Part shown: one piece after another, positions 48,002 to 59,699 of the stretch
How the letters are laid out: every line of letters begins with the position of its first letter
How positions within the stretch are numbered: position 1 is the first letter of the stretch
Origin: Phycomyces blakesleeanus NRRL 1555(-)
Taxonomy: Eukaryota > Mucoromycota > Mucoromycetes > Mucorales > Phycomycetaceae
Assembly (NCBI RefSeq): GCF_001638985.1
Contig: NW_017265167.1
Coordinates: 248,001-312,000, forward strand
Reading direction: 5' to 3'
Length of the DNA stretch: 64,000 bases
Notes under the pieces: generated by a model
Told to the model about the DNA's origin: nothing
Databases searched by the model: none
What the model saw: the letters and a program-made list of their open reading frames with translations, nothing else
Program-made: the position numbers and the translations under genes

Positions 48002-50716
48002 TATCTTCTTTTCTATTATTATTTTAATTTTAATTTTTCTGTTCCCTGGCTGTTGTTACTGTTGTTGCCGTTGAAATTGATAGTATAGGAGAGATACGAG
48101 ATAAAATAACAAGCTTCTGAAGGGTTTAAATAGTTATTTACTGAATCCCCTGTTTTTTTTTAAAATATACATATAAAAAAAAAGAGAGAGAAACAGGGAA
48201 AGGGAAAATGATTGACTAAAGCGGAAAGTTAAATGGCCAGTGCGATCGGGTAAGAGTACTATATAAAAATAAAATAAAAAGGGAGCTTGCAAACCCAGAC
48301 TTGGGTTCAAAGTAGATGAGTATTTTTTTTTAGATGAGGTGATCTTTTAATTCCTATATATATATCTTTCTACACAAATACACAATCAAGAGGGGTTTAT
48401 GTCGGATACTAAAGCTATCTGAATGTGTATATCTATCTATAAAGGTGTATTTGTTTATAGATTTTACAAAAAGAACATCTTGCTTCTATTCTTGTTCCTG
48501 CAAATGAGGCTTGTGGATTATCAATTGGTAGTAACAATGACAATGAAAAGAAAAGAGTACATATGTGTACAGACAAAACACTCATGTATGTGCATGTATA
48601 GACTTATTTCATTATCCTTCAACTGTTATTGTCTAACGATTGCTACTTCTCAATAAACTCAATTCATCAAATGGCGTAAGGATGGTTCAAGGGTACGGAA
48701 GACGGGGAATGAATGGGCACAGAAAAAAAGGGGACTGTAGAAAAGTCTTGATTCAAATGAATATCTAAAATAAAAATAGTAGTAATATATACATAAAAAG
48801 GAATAGAAGGACTGAGATTTTATACTTTGTACAAAGAGGTAGAATATATAAACATAAAAGGTGTTACAGTAAAGCGATAAAGAGATAAAGAAGTAATTGG
48901 GTCATTACTGCGATTAATTTTTGTTTTTTTTATTTTTTGTTATCTATAGCTTACAAATTGTAAGTATTCAAACCTCCTTTGAAGGAGAAACTGTTTTTTG
49001 TGATAATTTTTCTTGCAAATAGACAGTAAAATAAGGTGCAATAATATAAAGGGGACTCAAAACACTTTGTATTTTTCTTTTGGTATTTTAAAACGGAGAG
49101 ATATCAATATAAACCTTTATATTTTATATTTAATGTGTATTGATATTAGGTTTCTAAAAACAAGAGTATAAGAAAAAGAAAGAAAGAAACCCCTCTCCCC
49201 TCTTCAACCAACCAACCAAGCATTCGGACAAATAATCAAGGGACCTTGGACTCAATGATGCCTTTATATTCCTATTGTACTTTTTATCATTCTTATCATT
49301 ATCATTATTATTTTTATTATTATTATATATCTCTTGACAGCAAGCATAATGTAGGAGCCTCTCTAGGGCCATTTCTAACTATATATAATGATTTCTAATG
49401 AGACTAAATGCAACCTTCTATACTGTATGTTTTATAAAGGAAATTATGATTGACGTCTCGTATTTACATATGCTGAGCAATACCAAGAAATAAAAAATAA
49501 TAAAAATAGGTATTTGTTTTTAATTTTATTTTTATTTTTAGAGTAAGTTAACGAATGTATTAGAATACGTACAAGTCTGGTGTAATCAATTATACTCTGT
49601 GGAAGTGCAACTAGAACGAATTCATTTATGTCTTGATACTCTATTATGTTATGCTAAGCTGTCATTGCAAAGCCAAGAGTTATAGAATGTGGGAATTTAT
49701 CTTTGCTCAAACCTTAAAGTCATTAGTCTCGTGTATACATAGTTAGTACCCAGGTAATAACAACAAAAAGCAACAACAAAAATATTCAGGTTGACATCTG
49801 GCGGGCACACTGAGCCTGCGTTACGGATAAATAACATCCTTCCTTCCTGGAGTGATAGCGGGAACGGCACTGGTAGTATCTATACGCCGTTTTTTCCCCC
49901 TTTCTTTCCCAAGAATATTTGTAACATTATGACTTTTTTTTTTTCTTTTTCAGGCATAAAACGTCAATTTCTCAAGACTTTTCATTGAAGCTGATCAATA
50001 ACAATAATACTATTAGTCTTGTTAGTTAGACTTTACTCTTCAAATATATATATATATTTCTCAATTGAGACTTTAACATTAAAATACTACTTATAAGCAA
50101 TAACAAAAATGAATATATATATATTTTGAATATTGAAAAATAAAAGTTCTGTTTCAAAATTAATGTAGAAAATAAAAGTCGGAGATTCATTATTGTCTTA
50201 CATTTGAATACTCGCGATCTTTAGTTGAAACCCAGTAAGTGTAATAAAAAAAATTAAGAAAAAAATAAGCAAGCAAGTAAGCAAATCAACCAATTAACCA
50301 ACAAAGATTTATATTTTATTTTATTTTTAATTTTTTTAATTTTTTTTTAATTTATTTGGATAAGCTCAAGTAAGCCAACCACAAACAAGAGTCTCTATTT
50401 GCTTGTCCTCGTGACACTGTAAGAATCTGATTATTGTTTTTATTTTTTATTTTGTATTTGTATTTTTATGCAACACCAAAAGACTTGTGTATGTATGTAT
50501 ATACAGTGTGTATAGTCTGTTTGCGTGTTTTGAGCTACATTATCAGTACTAGTGTTTGATTGACATACAATACCAATAAGCAGCAATAGCAACAGCAACC
50601 AAGAAAAAAAAAAGAAGAAGCAAAATAATCTCGTCTTTTTTTTTGGAGGGGTTTCTTTTATATATATATATATATAAATATAAAAATATAATTCTTATTT
50701 TCAGTCAAAACTTGTC
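48002..50716. other. 2.7 kb intergenic region, divergent promoters
   Basis: No gene supported. A TATATAG-like box reads on the minus strand at about 48260-48267, some 260 bp upstream of the CotH-like start. A GC-richer island at 49790-49890 follows an acceptor-like ATTCAG and contains a frame reading TSGGHTEPALRINNILPSW; it may be an unannotated or untranslated exon but has no partner that I can fix. The rest is AT-rich. Confidence 0.45.
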
Positions 50717-52565
50717 ATGGATCGTAAATCTCGAACATCAAGATCAGCCACACTAGAAGAAGCTAATGAGGAGTTCAATCTATGGAAAGAAATCTGCACA
50801 TCTCTAGTGAAACTAGAAGACATTCAAAAGGATGCAGATGTAGCTCTTACAAATATCAACAAATGCCATCTCTCATTGAACTTTGACGAAGGCAAGTTTG
50901 ATATATTTCTTCTTCTTCTTATTTGGCTTATGATTATTAGTATTATTATTGCTATTCAATTAAATTGCAATATATTATATACTATTGTATTAATATATAC
51001 ATATACATATATATGTACATGTATATATACTTCCTTATGCTTCTTTTTAGGTATTGCATTTACAGTAGCACAAAGACTCAAAGAATATTATCACAGTGGT
51101 ATCAACCTCACAACTACTGAGATCAAGTAAGCTACTAAAATCACAAATATGTGTAATTTGACCTTGTGTGTATATGGATATGGATATACAGGACAATCAA
51201 GGATATCATTGAAAAGATTACAGTATTGATTGGTTTACGAGATGCTTCTGAATATGTCAATGGTAAGGAATCTAATATATCTACCTCTATATCTACACGC
51301 ATACATTTATATATGTGTGTGTGTGTTTTATATATTCAATTTACTGATCTATTCTTATCATTATTTTATGAATAGTTTTTGATCCAAAGAGAAGAAAACG
51401 AAAAGTAGAACCAGATGAGCTCAAGGTGAGCAATCCAGCTTCGAAATCCAGCTTGCCAACCGCAGGACCGACCAAAAAGACAAAAATGTAAAAAAAAAAA
51501 TCAAAAAAAATCCTTATTTATTAGACTTGATAATATTCATATTATAATTATTGGGAACAAGAAGAGAAAACAACAACAAAAACAATATTCACCATGATAT
51601 TGTTAGACTATTTCTTGTTAACCTTTTCTTCTTCTTGTCTTTAACATACTTAGGAGTACGAATGGCATCTTTCCTCCTGGTACATCTGTAAGAAATATAG
51701 ATATATAAGAATTATACTATTGTTACAATCAGCCTCTTCTCTTTTCTGTTCTCTTCTTGTTTTAGCTTGGATCTAATTTATCACATTTTTTTGTAGGTAG
51801 CTGCACGACAAATGCAGCAAAAAGGAAAAGCGGAAGAATGGATACTTGCAGTAGTAATTGCTTACATTCCAGACAAGGGCAGGTAAGAAAATGATATTTA
51901 TAATAATTTACACATACATATATACACATGTGCATGTACAGAATTAAATACTATATATTGGTTTCATTTTGTTTAATTATCAACTTTAATATTCAGATAT
52001 CACGTTGAAGACGTAGATCAAGAAGAGAATGGCGCCAAACCGTATGTATCGATACAAAAACTAACCACACAATATATAGAGTAGCGAAGAACAGAAATTA
52101 GCTTATCATTTTTTCTGATATTTATGATCGTATTCTATCATGTCTTTTTCTTACTTATTGTTATTAAAACAACAACAAAAATGTGTGCTTGTATGTATGT
52201 TTATCTAGGCGGTATATGCTTGCTCCTCGACACATTATTCCAGTACCTGAAGGGTCCGAAGTACATGACTTGGCTGAGCTGAATACAGGAAAAGATGTAT
52301 TGGCTCTTTATCCGGGTACGACGTGCTTTTATCGAGCAAGCGTGATTGCACCTCCAAGCAAGGTAAAATTAAAAAATATCAAAAACATATATATATATTC
52401 AGTTTATGTCTATTTCTTTGGGGATTATTGAACTAATTATTTTTGGGACTTTAGAACAAAGAGGTTGGTCGTCAAGGAAATTACAAAGTCCAATTTGAAG
52501 ATGACAATGATGAGTTCAAGTACGTGATGCCTGAACATGTACTTGAATTCCCAAAAACCAAATAA
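50717..52565 (+). CDS. SGF29: SAGA-associated factor 29 (Sgf29), tandem Tudor protein
   Basis: Nine exons (50717-50891, 51051-51126, 51192-51262, 51376-51487, 51654-51687, 51797-51882, 51997-52041, 52209-52362, 52455-52565) encode 287 residues. The N-terminal half is helical (ATLEEANEEFNLWKEICTSL) and followed by a basic linker KRRKRKVEPDELK. From about residue 157 the SGF29 tandem Tudor module is clear: EEWILAVVIAYIPDKGRYHV, EDVDQEE, ALYPGTTCFYRASVIAPPSK and GNYKVQFEDDNDE. The family reads H3K4me2/3 for the SAGA acetyltransferase complex in the nucleus (family knowledge). Intron 1 has a GC donor (GCAAGT at 50892); a GT donor four bases later would shift the frame away from GIAFTVAQRLKEYY. 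The 34-nt exon 5 (STNGIFPPGTS) is needed to avoid a stop at 51488-51490. Confidence 0.9.
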
Positions 52566-54041
52566 TACCAATAATACACGCATATTTTAATCACAATACA
52601 CACAATACATACAGACTCATATCGATAGTCATTATACTTTCCTTAAGGTCATGACAAATCAAATAGTACAATTTCTTTAATTTTATAATAATTTTTACTA
52701 CTTTCCCTTAACAGCTCATATTTGAAGGCATATCAATATAAAAGATACATTTTTTTTTAGAAAACGAAAAAGTAAATTTATTTATTAAAAGTGATAATAA
52801 TCAGTAACAATGTTTGCTCCTCCATGAATCCACCCTTCTTAATTTGGTTTATTTAATTAGGTATTAGATATGGAATGCCTTTTTTTTTTCGCAAGCTTCA
52901 GCCAGAAGTATCATTCGATTCCACATATATAACAGTTGTCTAGATTCTTAAGTCTTATTGGAGCTCGAAATGTTTGTCTTTGACTTTCTAGTCATATATC
53001 CTCCCACAATATTCTTTATTATGGTAAATGTTTTATAATGGCTTGGGACTGTATATGTGTATGTGCAAGGGTAATATGCTCATTGAAGACCTTTAAAAAA
53101 AACACACTTGACCAGTATGCATACATGTACTTGACGGGAAGAAATGCTTTTCTATTTCTGGGAGCTCTCGATGAAAATGGCTCATAAAGTAGATATTGAT
53201 ATATGTTCTTTAATATTATTATTTTTTCTCAAGAAATATATACTTTTGTATTGACATGTTTTCAGACATGAGGTATCAGGGGGAAATAGTAGAGTTATGA
53301 TAAAAGTTAAATAATGTGTAGTATGTTTGGGTCTGTATATATTGTATGTATACGAAACGTAAATGTATTTATTTAATTTGATCGATTTTGTGAATTTGAT
53401 GTTCTGACACTTGGGCCAATAGACGCATAAATTTGTCCAGTTGCAAACATGTATAGGATAGACAACACAGGGAATAATACAAACATAGACTGTGTATCAT
53501 AAAGACTTGTACTATTGGCTACTCGTCTTCTTCTTCTTCTTTTTATCTCTCTCACTGTTTTCTTCTCTCTTTCTTTCTTTGCTTGGTTACAAGCGCAGAG
53601 CATTAAGGACCTGCCTTTTTTTTGCTACAAAAAATGCCAGTTGTATTTCTACGTGCACACCTTACAACTTTTAAACTGTGCATTAAAGAAAGGGAAGGAA
53701 AATAAAATAAAAGAAAAAGAAACGGGAAAATCGATAAAGCATAGAATATAGGTGTACACACATAGGGGAATATAAAAGAAAGAGAAAGGGGGGGGGTAAT
53801 TGGGGAGAAAGAAGAAGAAGAAAATGATGAAGAGGAAGATGTAGAGAGAATAAAGGTAATAAAAGTAATAGGAATAATAATAATAATAATAATAATAAAT
53901 ATAGTTATAATAGTAATAGTAATAGAATGGGGAAGAAAATAGGGTAAATAGGCAGACAGGCAGGCAGGGAGGCAAGATAAGATAAAGAAAAGGTACACAG
54001 ACAGACACATAGACAGCTTTACTTGCTTACAGTGTAGTAAA
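52566..54041. other. Intergenic region, convergent 3' ends
   Basis: No gene supported. A minus-strand frame at 53603-53373 ends in SILYMFATGQIYASIGPSV and has more protein-like composition than its neighbours, but no start or upstream exon could be fitted. An (AAT)n run lies near 53873-53900. Confidence 0.45.
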
Positions 54042-55589
54042 GATTAAGACCAAATCTACAACAAAGCCAAACAGATAATGGTAAGTACAACATTATATTA
54101 TATACACATTTATATTGTAAGTTACATAACATAGAATATAATAAGAAAGATAGAGAGAAGCACATTTTAAAGTTCTATCTTTTACCCCTACCCCTTATTT
54201 TTACTTTATTTTATTTTTCCCTCTCCTTCTTATTCTTCTTCTTACCTTTAGTGTTTGGTCCCAGCTGCCTGTACATGCTGCCATTCCATCGTTTGAAATG
54301 CCTAGACAAGAAAGCCGGCTCTCATGTCCGCTCAAGATTCCCACACGTTCACATCTGAGTGTATCCCAAATGTGACAGGCGTAATTATCATAACCAGCAA
54401 AGAGCAGTCGTCCAGAGCGGGAAAAGGCAACAGAGGTTATGCCGCAGAGGATGTCGGGGTGAGTATAGATGGCCAGTTCATGATCTGCTCTCAGATCAAA
54501 CATTCGACACGTTGCATCATCTGATCCGGTACCAATGGCATTTCCATTCGGGAAAAACTGGACAGCATTAATATCTGACTCATGTCCAGTAAAAGTCTGA
54601 ACACATCGTCTGGATCGAATGTCCCATATCTTTGCAGTGGCATCACAGGCAGCTGATACAAAGATGGCAGGATTCGACGAAATTGAAAGACTACACAACA
54701 ACAACAATAATAATAATAATATACATATTCTTGGGTGAGAAAAAAAACAAAAAAAAAAAAAAACAAAAAACACCAAGAATTTGTATTTTACCAATTCCCA
54801 AAGAAGAAACAAAACACACGCAGAGAGAGATATATAGATATGAATAGAAAGAGAAAAAGAGAAAAACTTACTGCATTACATCACTCGAATGGTCTGTAAA
54901 GCTTGCAATCTGCTGACATGCGTGAATGTCCCACAAGGCACAGGTGGAATCTCCACTTGACGTCAGAATCTGGCTGTCGTCGATGAACCGACAGCAACTG
55001 AGATAACCTGTGTGAACACTGAGCTCTCTCACAGGTCGTGTGGGTCCTTCGCGGGTCTTGAGGTTGTAGATTGAACAGACGTTATCAAGTCCACCCGACG
55101 CCACAAAGTTTCCCGAGGGACTGTAGGCACATGTCATGACCCAGGAAGACTGGAGAGGGACGACGTAGACTTTGTTGGATGTGTAGGCATCCCACACCAA
55201 CAACTTTCCGTCCTGAGAAGCCGAGACCAAGTGTCTGTTATCGGCTGACCAATGCATGGCATAAATCTTTGCCAAATGGCCAGTTAATGTGCGCCGTACT
55301 TTTAGGACAGTACGTCCAATAGGTTTGATCTGTTTCTCGGCCAATTGTTGTACTGTAATTGTAGATATGGGTTGGTTGGTTGTTTTTATTTATTTATTTC
55401 TTTCTTTCTTTTATATATTATATATGTTTATTTGTATGCATGTATGTATGTATGTATATATATCTTCTTTTTTATTTGTGCCTTACAAGAGGTATCAACC
55501 ATGGCTTCTTGTCGTTGTTTAATCTTTGCTTTCAAGGACTCGGCCTCGCGTCTTGCAAGGGCCGTACGTTCGGCAATGTCAGAGGTCAT
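54042..55589 (-). CDS. Heterotrimeric G protein beta subunit (WD40)
   Basis: Four exons on the minus strand (55589-55487, 55352-54872, 54690-54246, 54053-54042) encode 346 residues, the normal size for G beta. An N-terminal coiled coil ([20 protein letters not shown]) would pair with G gamma. Seven WD40 blades follow, with [75 protein letters not shown] and [12 protein letters not shown]. The last exon is only 12 nt and supplies IWS plus the stop, completing the final WD repeat. G beta-gamma signals from membrane receptors, in fungi for mating, nutrient and morphogenesis control (family knowledge). Mucoromycotan genomes usually carry several paralogues; which one this is cannot be told. Confidence 0.92.
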
Positions 55590-55756
55590 TGTAATGAGAT
55601 GAATGTAAGAAACTTTTTTTTATTGCTCTATATTCTGTATAATGTATATATATGTATATATATATATATTTATATTTATATATTTAATAAATTAAATATA
55701 TATTTATATGTTTATTTAAAAATAAAAATAAAAAGATATTAAGGGAAGTTCATGCG

Positions 55757-55978
55757 TCAAGCAAGAACAGAGACCAAGTGTGAAAGTGAAGGGTAAACAA
55801 AAAAAGGTGTGGCAGAGGAACATTGTCCATCGTCGAACAAGAGAAAATACTGGCTTCTGAAATTTTCAATCGTCGTCCCTGTACCACCATTAAAGGAGAC
55901 CCGTTCTGGTACTCTTTCATGGATCCACTCACTCATTGGACTTGTAATGACTTTTTTTTTTAGGTCTCCAGAGTCCAC
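55757..55978 (-). other. Orphan 73-codon open frame upstream of the G beta gene
   Basis: I do not recognise this sequence. The frame starts at 55978 with MDSGDLKKKVITSPM and reads SEWIHERVPERVSFNGGTG and FRSQYFLLFDDGQ before stopping. Its base composition is richer in G+C than the surrounding DNA, and the predicted protein is of balanced composition, so it may be a remnant of a gene or mobile element. No splice partner or homologue is apparent. Confidence 0.25.
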
Positions 55979-58900
55979 GGTATGACAGGCACAATCATTT
56001 TTTTTTACTACTTTGTCTTTTTACTATTTTACCCTTTTACTATTTTGCCGTTTTACCCCTTTTACTTAGCATGTCTATATCTTTACGAGATTGTATTTTC
56101 TTGAAATATTGCCTATCATACATATACATATTAGTCGCAAGATCTTGATCTACTTTACAATAGGATAGATGTTTTTTTTTAAAGCTGATGTGTATAATGT
56201 AACACTAACTGCCATGAACATGAAAATCTTTCAGATCAATCTGCCCAGTTAAGTCAATCTAATCCCACGCAGAGGCACAGAGAAACCAAATGGTCCTTTT
56301 TTTTTTACGATTCAGAATGTTGAATTGAATTTATACTCAGCCATTTCCTCATGGAAAGCGAATGCATTGTCATGGCAACTAAAAAGCTTATTGTTAGTAT
56401 TAGTATTAGTATCCTTTTTTTTCATTTATTGATATTGATATCATTATCACCGTGTTAATTATTATCTTTTATCTTGAATATTTATAATGACAATGATATT
56501 TCCACAGCAACATTTTAACTATATTTTCACATTCAAAAATAAACTAAAAGTATATTATTATCTATATAAAGAAGGTTTGTTCTATATATACTTGTAGTCT
56601 GATTGCATTCTACACTCATGTATAATATATATATAGGTGACCAGACGGAACTTAATTTTTATACGTATATATTTTATATTCTTTATTTTATATAATGATT
56701 ACCTCTTATTTTATTTTATTTATGACAGTGGTTTGCTTATCAATGATGTTTGATTTTTTTTATTGCTTTTAACTATCTCCACACTAAAATGCATTTTAGA
56801 ATAAAACCCAAATTTTGGGTAAAGGCAATATAAGAACTCTTTATTTCTTTCTTTTTTTTAATAACAATAGTAGTTGCACACCTTATGCCATTATGATGCC
56901 GCGAGAAACAATAATGATAATTAAAGTATCGCACTTTCTTAAGAAGAAGAAGAAAAAGACGGTGTCGTATGTTTTTAGAAGTGTCACACAATCGAGAAAA
57001 TGAGGGAGAGAGGGAGAAAACAAAAGTGGCACATCTAGAGAAGATATATAAATGTGTATACAAAGGAGTGTATTTTTCTTTCATAAAATAAAAATAAGCA
57101 ATTATGCTTTTTTTTTAAAAAAAAAAAGTTTTTTTTATTATAATTGTTCAAACAGTCATTTAAATATGGTTCAAAATAAAACGATAAAGGTTGCTTTTGT
57201 ATAATCTGATTCTAGGTTTCAGTGATACAGACTTACAACGGTTCCTTCTCAAAAAGCTCACATTCTTTAAGCTTATACGATATACAATGACTGCATAGTG
57301 GAAGAACAATCTTTGTCTATGTGGGTATTTATAAAGCTGACATGATTTCCTTTTGATCTCGTTTATTGAATAAACCCTATGCTACAAGTTCTTTTATATT
57401 TACCTTTGTTTCAAATTGTCAAGCCTATGGTGCATAACCAAAAAAAAATCAGTGCTGTGTAAAGATACTTTTATTATTTTTATTTGAGACAGCCACTTTA
57501 AATGTGACATGTAAGAGAGAGAGAGGGGGGGAGTGACAGAGTGACAAAAAAAAAGTAAATCGGCTTACAACAATGATATTGATAAAAATGTAGCATAAAA
57601 AAACATGGTTAACAAGGACAAAATTATCACACCCATCGATCACAATACAAATTCTAAAGATGCTCCATAACATTGTCTGTAATACGTTCGTTACACGTTG
57701 CCAGATTTTTCTTTTTTTATAACCGGAAATTTCAGCGAGTGAATTGAAATTAAGTTTAGTACCAAGGACTAAAAGGAGAAAAGAAAGAAAGAAAAAAAAG
57801 AGTCTCCCGTGCTGTACCGATCGACGCTAATTTTTCCGGTCAGATTTGTAGGCGTACCGTAAACCTTGACTACGTGGTGCATTTCAAAAATATCAATAAC
57901 AACAATAAAAAAAAAGTAACAACCATGGTTGTTATCATCAGATCATCACCAAATTATTTGTGCATTGTATGTAACGATAAAAAAGTAATCAAATCTCCAA
58001 AGCCAGAAACCAATTGTTGCTAAGAGGACAGCGATGTTGGTATCCTATAAGTTTTTCTTTCTTCTTTTTATTCTCTTTATTTGGTATTCATTGATGAACT
58101 TTAACATAAAGCACTAAAGTCGTGTAAGTTACAGGGCTGCGCATGATTTCTAATAATTGCTTTTAATTCTGTGTTATGAGAATTTTTTTTATTGACGTCA
58201 ATATGTGTAGCTGCAGCTGTTTCAGAACTAATATTAGGAGGATTCTTCGGGTCCCAAGTTGGCAGACATGGTAACCAAAACATCCATACTCTTGCTTCCC
58301 ATCTTGAGTTTTTTTCTTTCTCTATTTTTCTTTTAACCATCCCCATATGCTTCTTTGAAAATTCCCACGGATACTAAGAGGGAGATATTGAGTTGTGGGA
58401 AGTCACAACTTATTGCTATAATGGTTAAAAGCGGATAATATGGGCTTACAAAAGAAAAAGTCAAATGTTTAACATTTCTGGCCGATTAAGCAATAGGTTG
58501 TAATTTTTCCTTAACATCCTCTCTAATATCCTATTAAATGAATTGTATTGTATTGGCACTGGCTTTATGACTATCATAAGTGCAATTTATTTGTCGTTAA
58601 TTAGTGTCTCTTTTTTTTTTGGAAATTTGAAAGCGACGTGAAGAAGAGAGAGAGAGAGAGAGAAGGTCACAGACAACATATATATATAGAAAAGCAATGC
58701 TCATATACTCCAAAAAGCTTCTTTTGTGAAGTTCATGTTAATTAGTGTATTTTATGCAGTAAGTCCATACTGAAAAGTTCTCGTGCAGCTTACTTGAGAA
58801 GCATTAACGAATTGGTATTTGTCGTGTTAGTAATATTGTATTATTTGTTTAAATCATACATATTGTTCAGTATAAAGCCGAATGGACAGATCAATAAAAA

Positions 58901-59699
58901 GTAGATATGAATTGGTTTTGAAGTGTATTTATCAGTCATATTTCTTTATATAATGATTTCCACCCAGAAAAAAAGGGCCACAAACCACAGCTGCATAGCA
59001 TAAGGCGATTCAGATAACATGGAAAAAAATTAGTATGAAGGCATCCCTGCTATATTGTTTTCTTCTATAGACACCATATTGTTGTGCCTTGAGTGAATAC
59101 ATGCAAAGTAAGATGCAGATTGTTATAGCTATGTTTATGGTGATACAGATGAAGAAGAAAAAATATTTATAAGTTGAAGCTCATATAAAATATATACACA
59201 CACAGTTTTTGGTGGGTTGTAATGTTATTGGGACTGTTCAATCGAATACTCTAATGAAACACCATCTCAGTTTTGACAAAGATCTATACCAAGAAAAGCG
59301 TTTTATATTCCGATATAATCAGTTTTTCTTTTGGTCGTTGTATAACCATTAAGTTTGGTATTATTATATTTTAGAAACAAATGGACTTATTAAAGTTTAA
59401 GGTACATAAGACTCCTCATGTAAAGCACAGTTAGGAAAGTGTATAACTTTAGGTAAGAAGCATGCTAAAGTGCATATTTGGTGGTTTTAAATCGCTAGGC
59501 ACATAGCATAAGATAAAAATGGGAAAAAAGAGGGAAAAAAGAGGGAAGAATAGAATGGGTGTTAATTTGGAATATAGATTAATCGGAAAGAAATTATAGT
59601 CGAACTTCATGTAACAATGTACAAGATTTAAGAGTAACTAGAGCCAAAAGAAAGAAAAAACGATATTGAAAAGTTGCTGTTGAATGAAGCAGTACTTTA
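55979..59699. other. 3.7 kb AT-rich gene desert
   Basis: No gene supported. Contents include homopolymer runs, (GA)n near 58644-58662, an imperfect inverted-repeat pair at 57722-57840, and a short GC-richer patch at about 58180-58310 whose two overlapping open frames (plus from 58192, minus to 58101) give unrecognised peptides. Confidence 0.45.
57722..57840. mobile_element. Possible 119 bp element with imperfect inverted ends
   Basis: The left arm ACCGGAAATTTCAGCG (57722-57737) and right arm CGCTAATTTTTCCGGT (57825-57840) are inverted copies with 13 of 16 positions matching. The interior is non-coding and purine-rich. No clear target-site duplication is visible, so a MITE-like origin is tentative. 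Confidence 0.35.

Noticed and set aside
53649..54010. Hydrophobic Y/F/I-rich minus-strand frames of about 120-135 codons
   Set aside because: They derive from (AAT)n, (GA)n and GGAAG tracts and lie in the 3' flank of the G beta gene.
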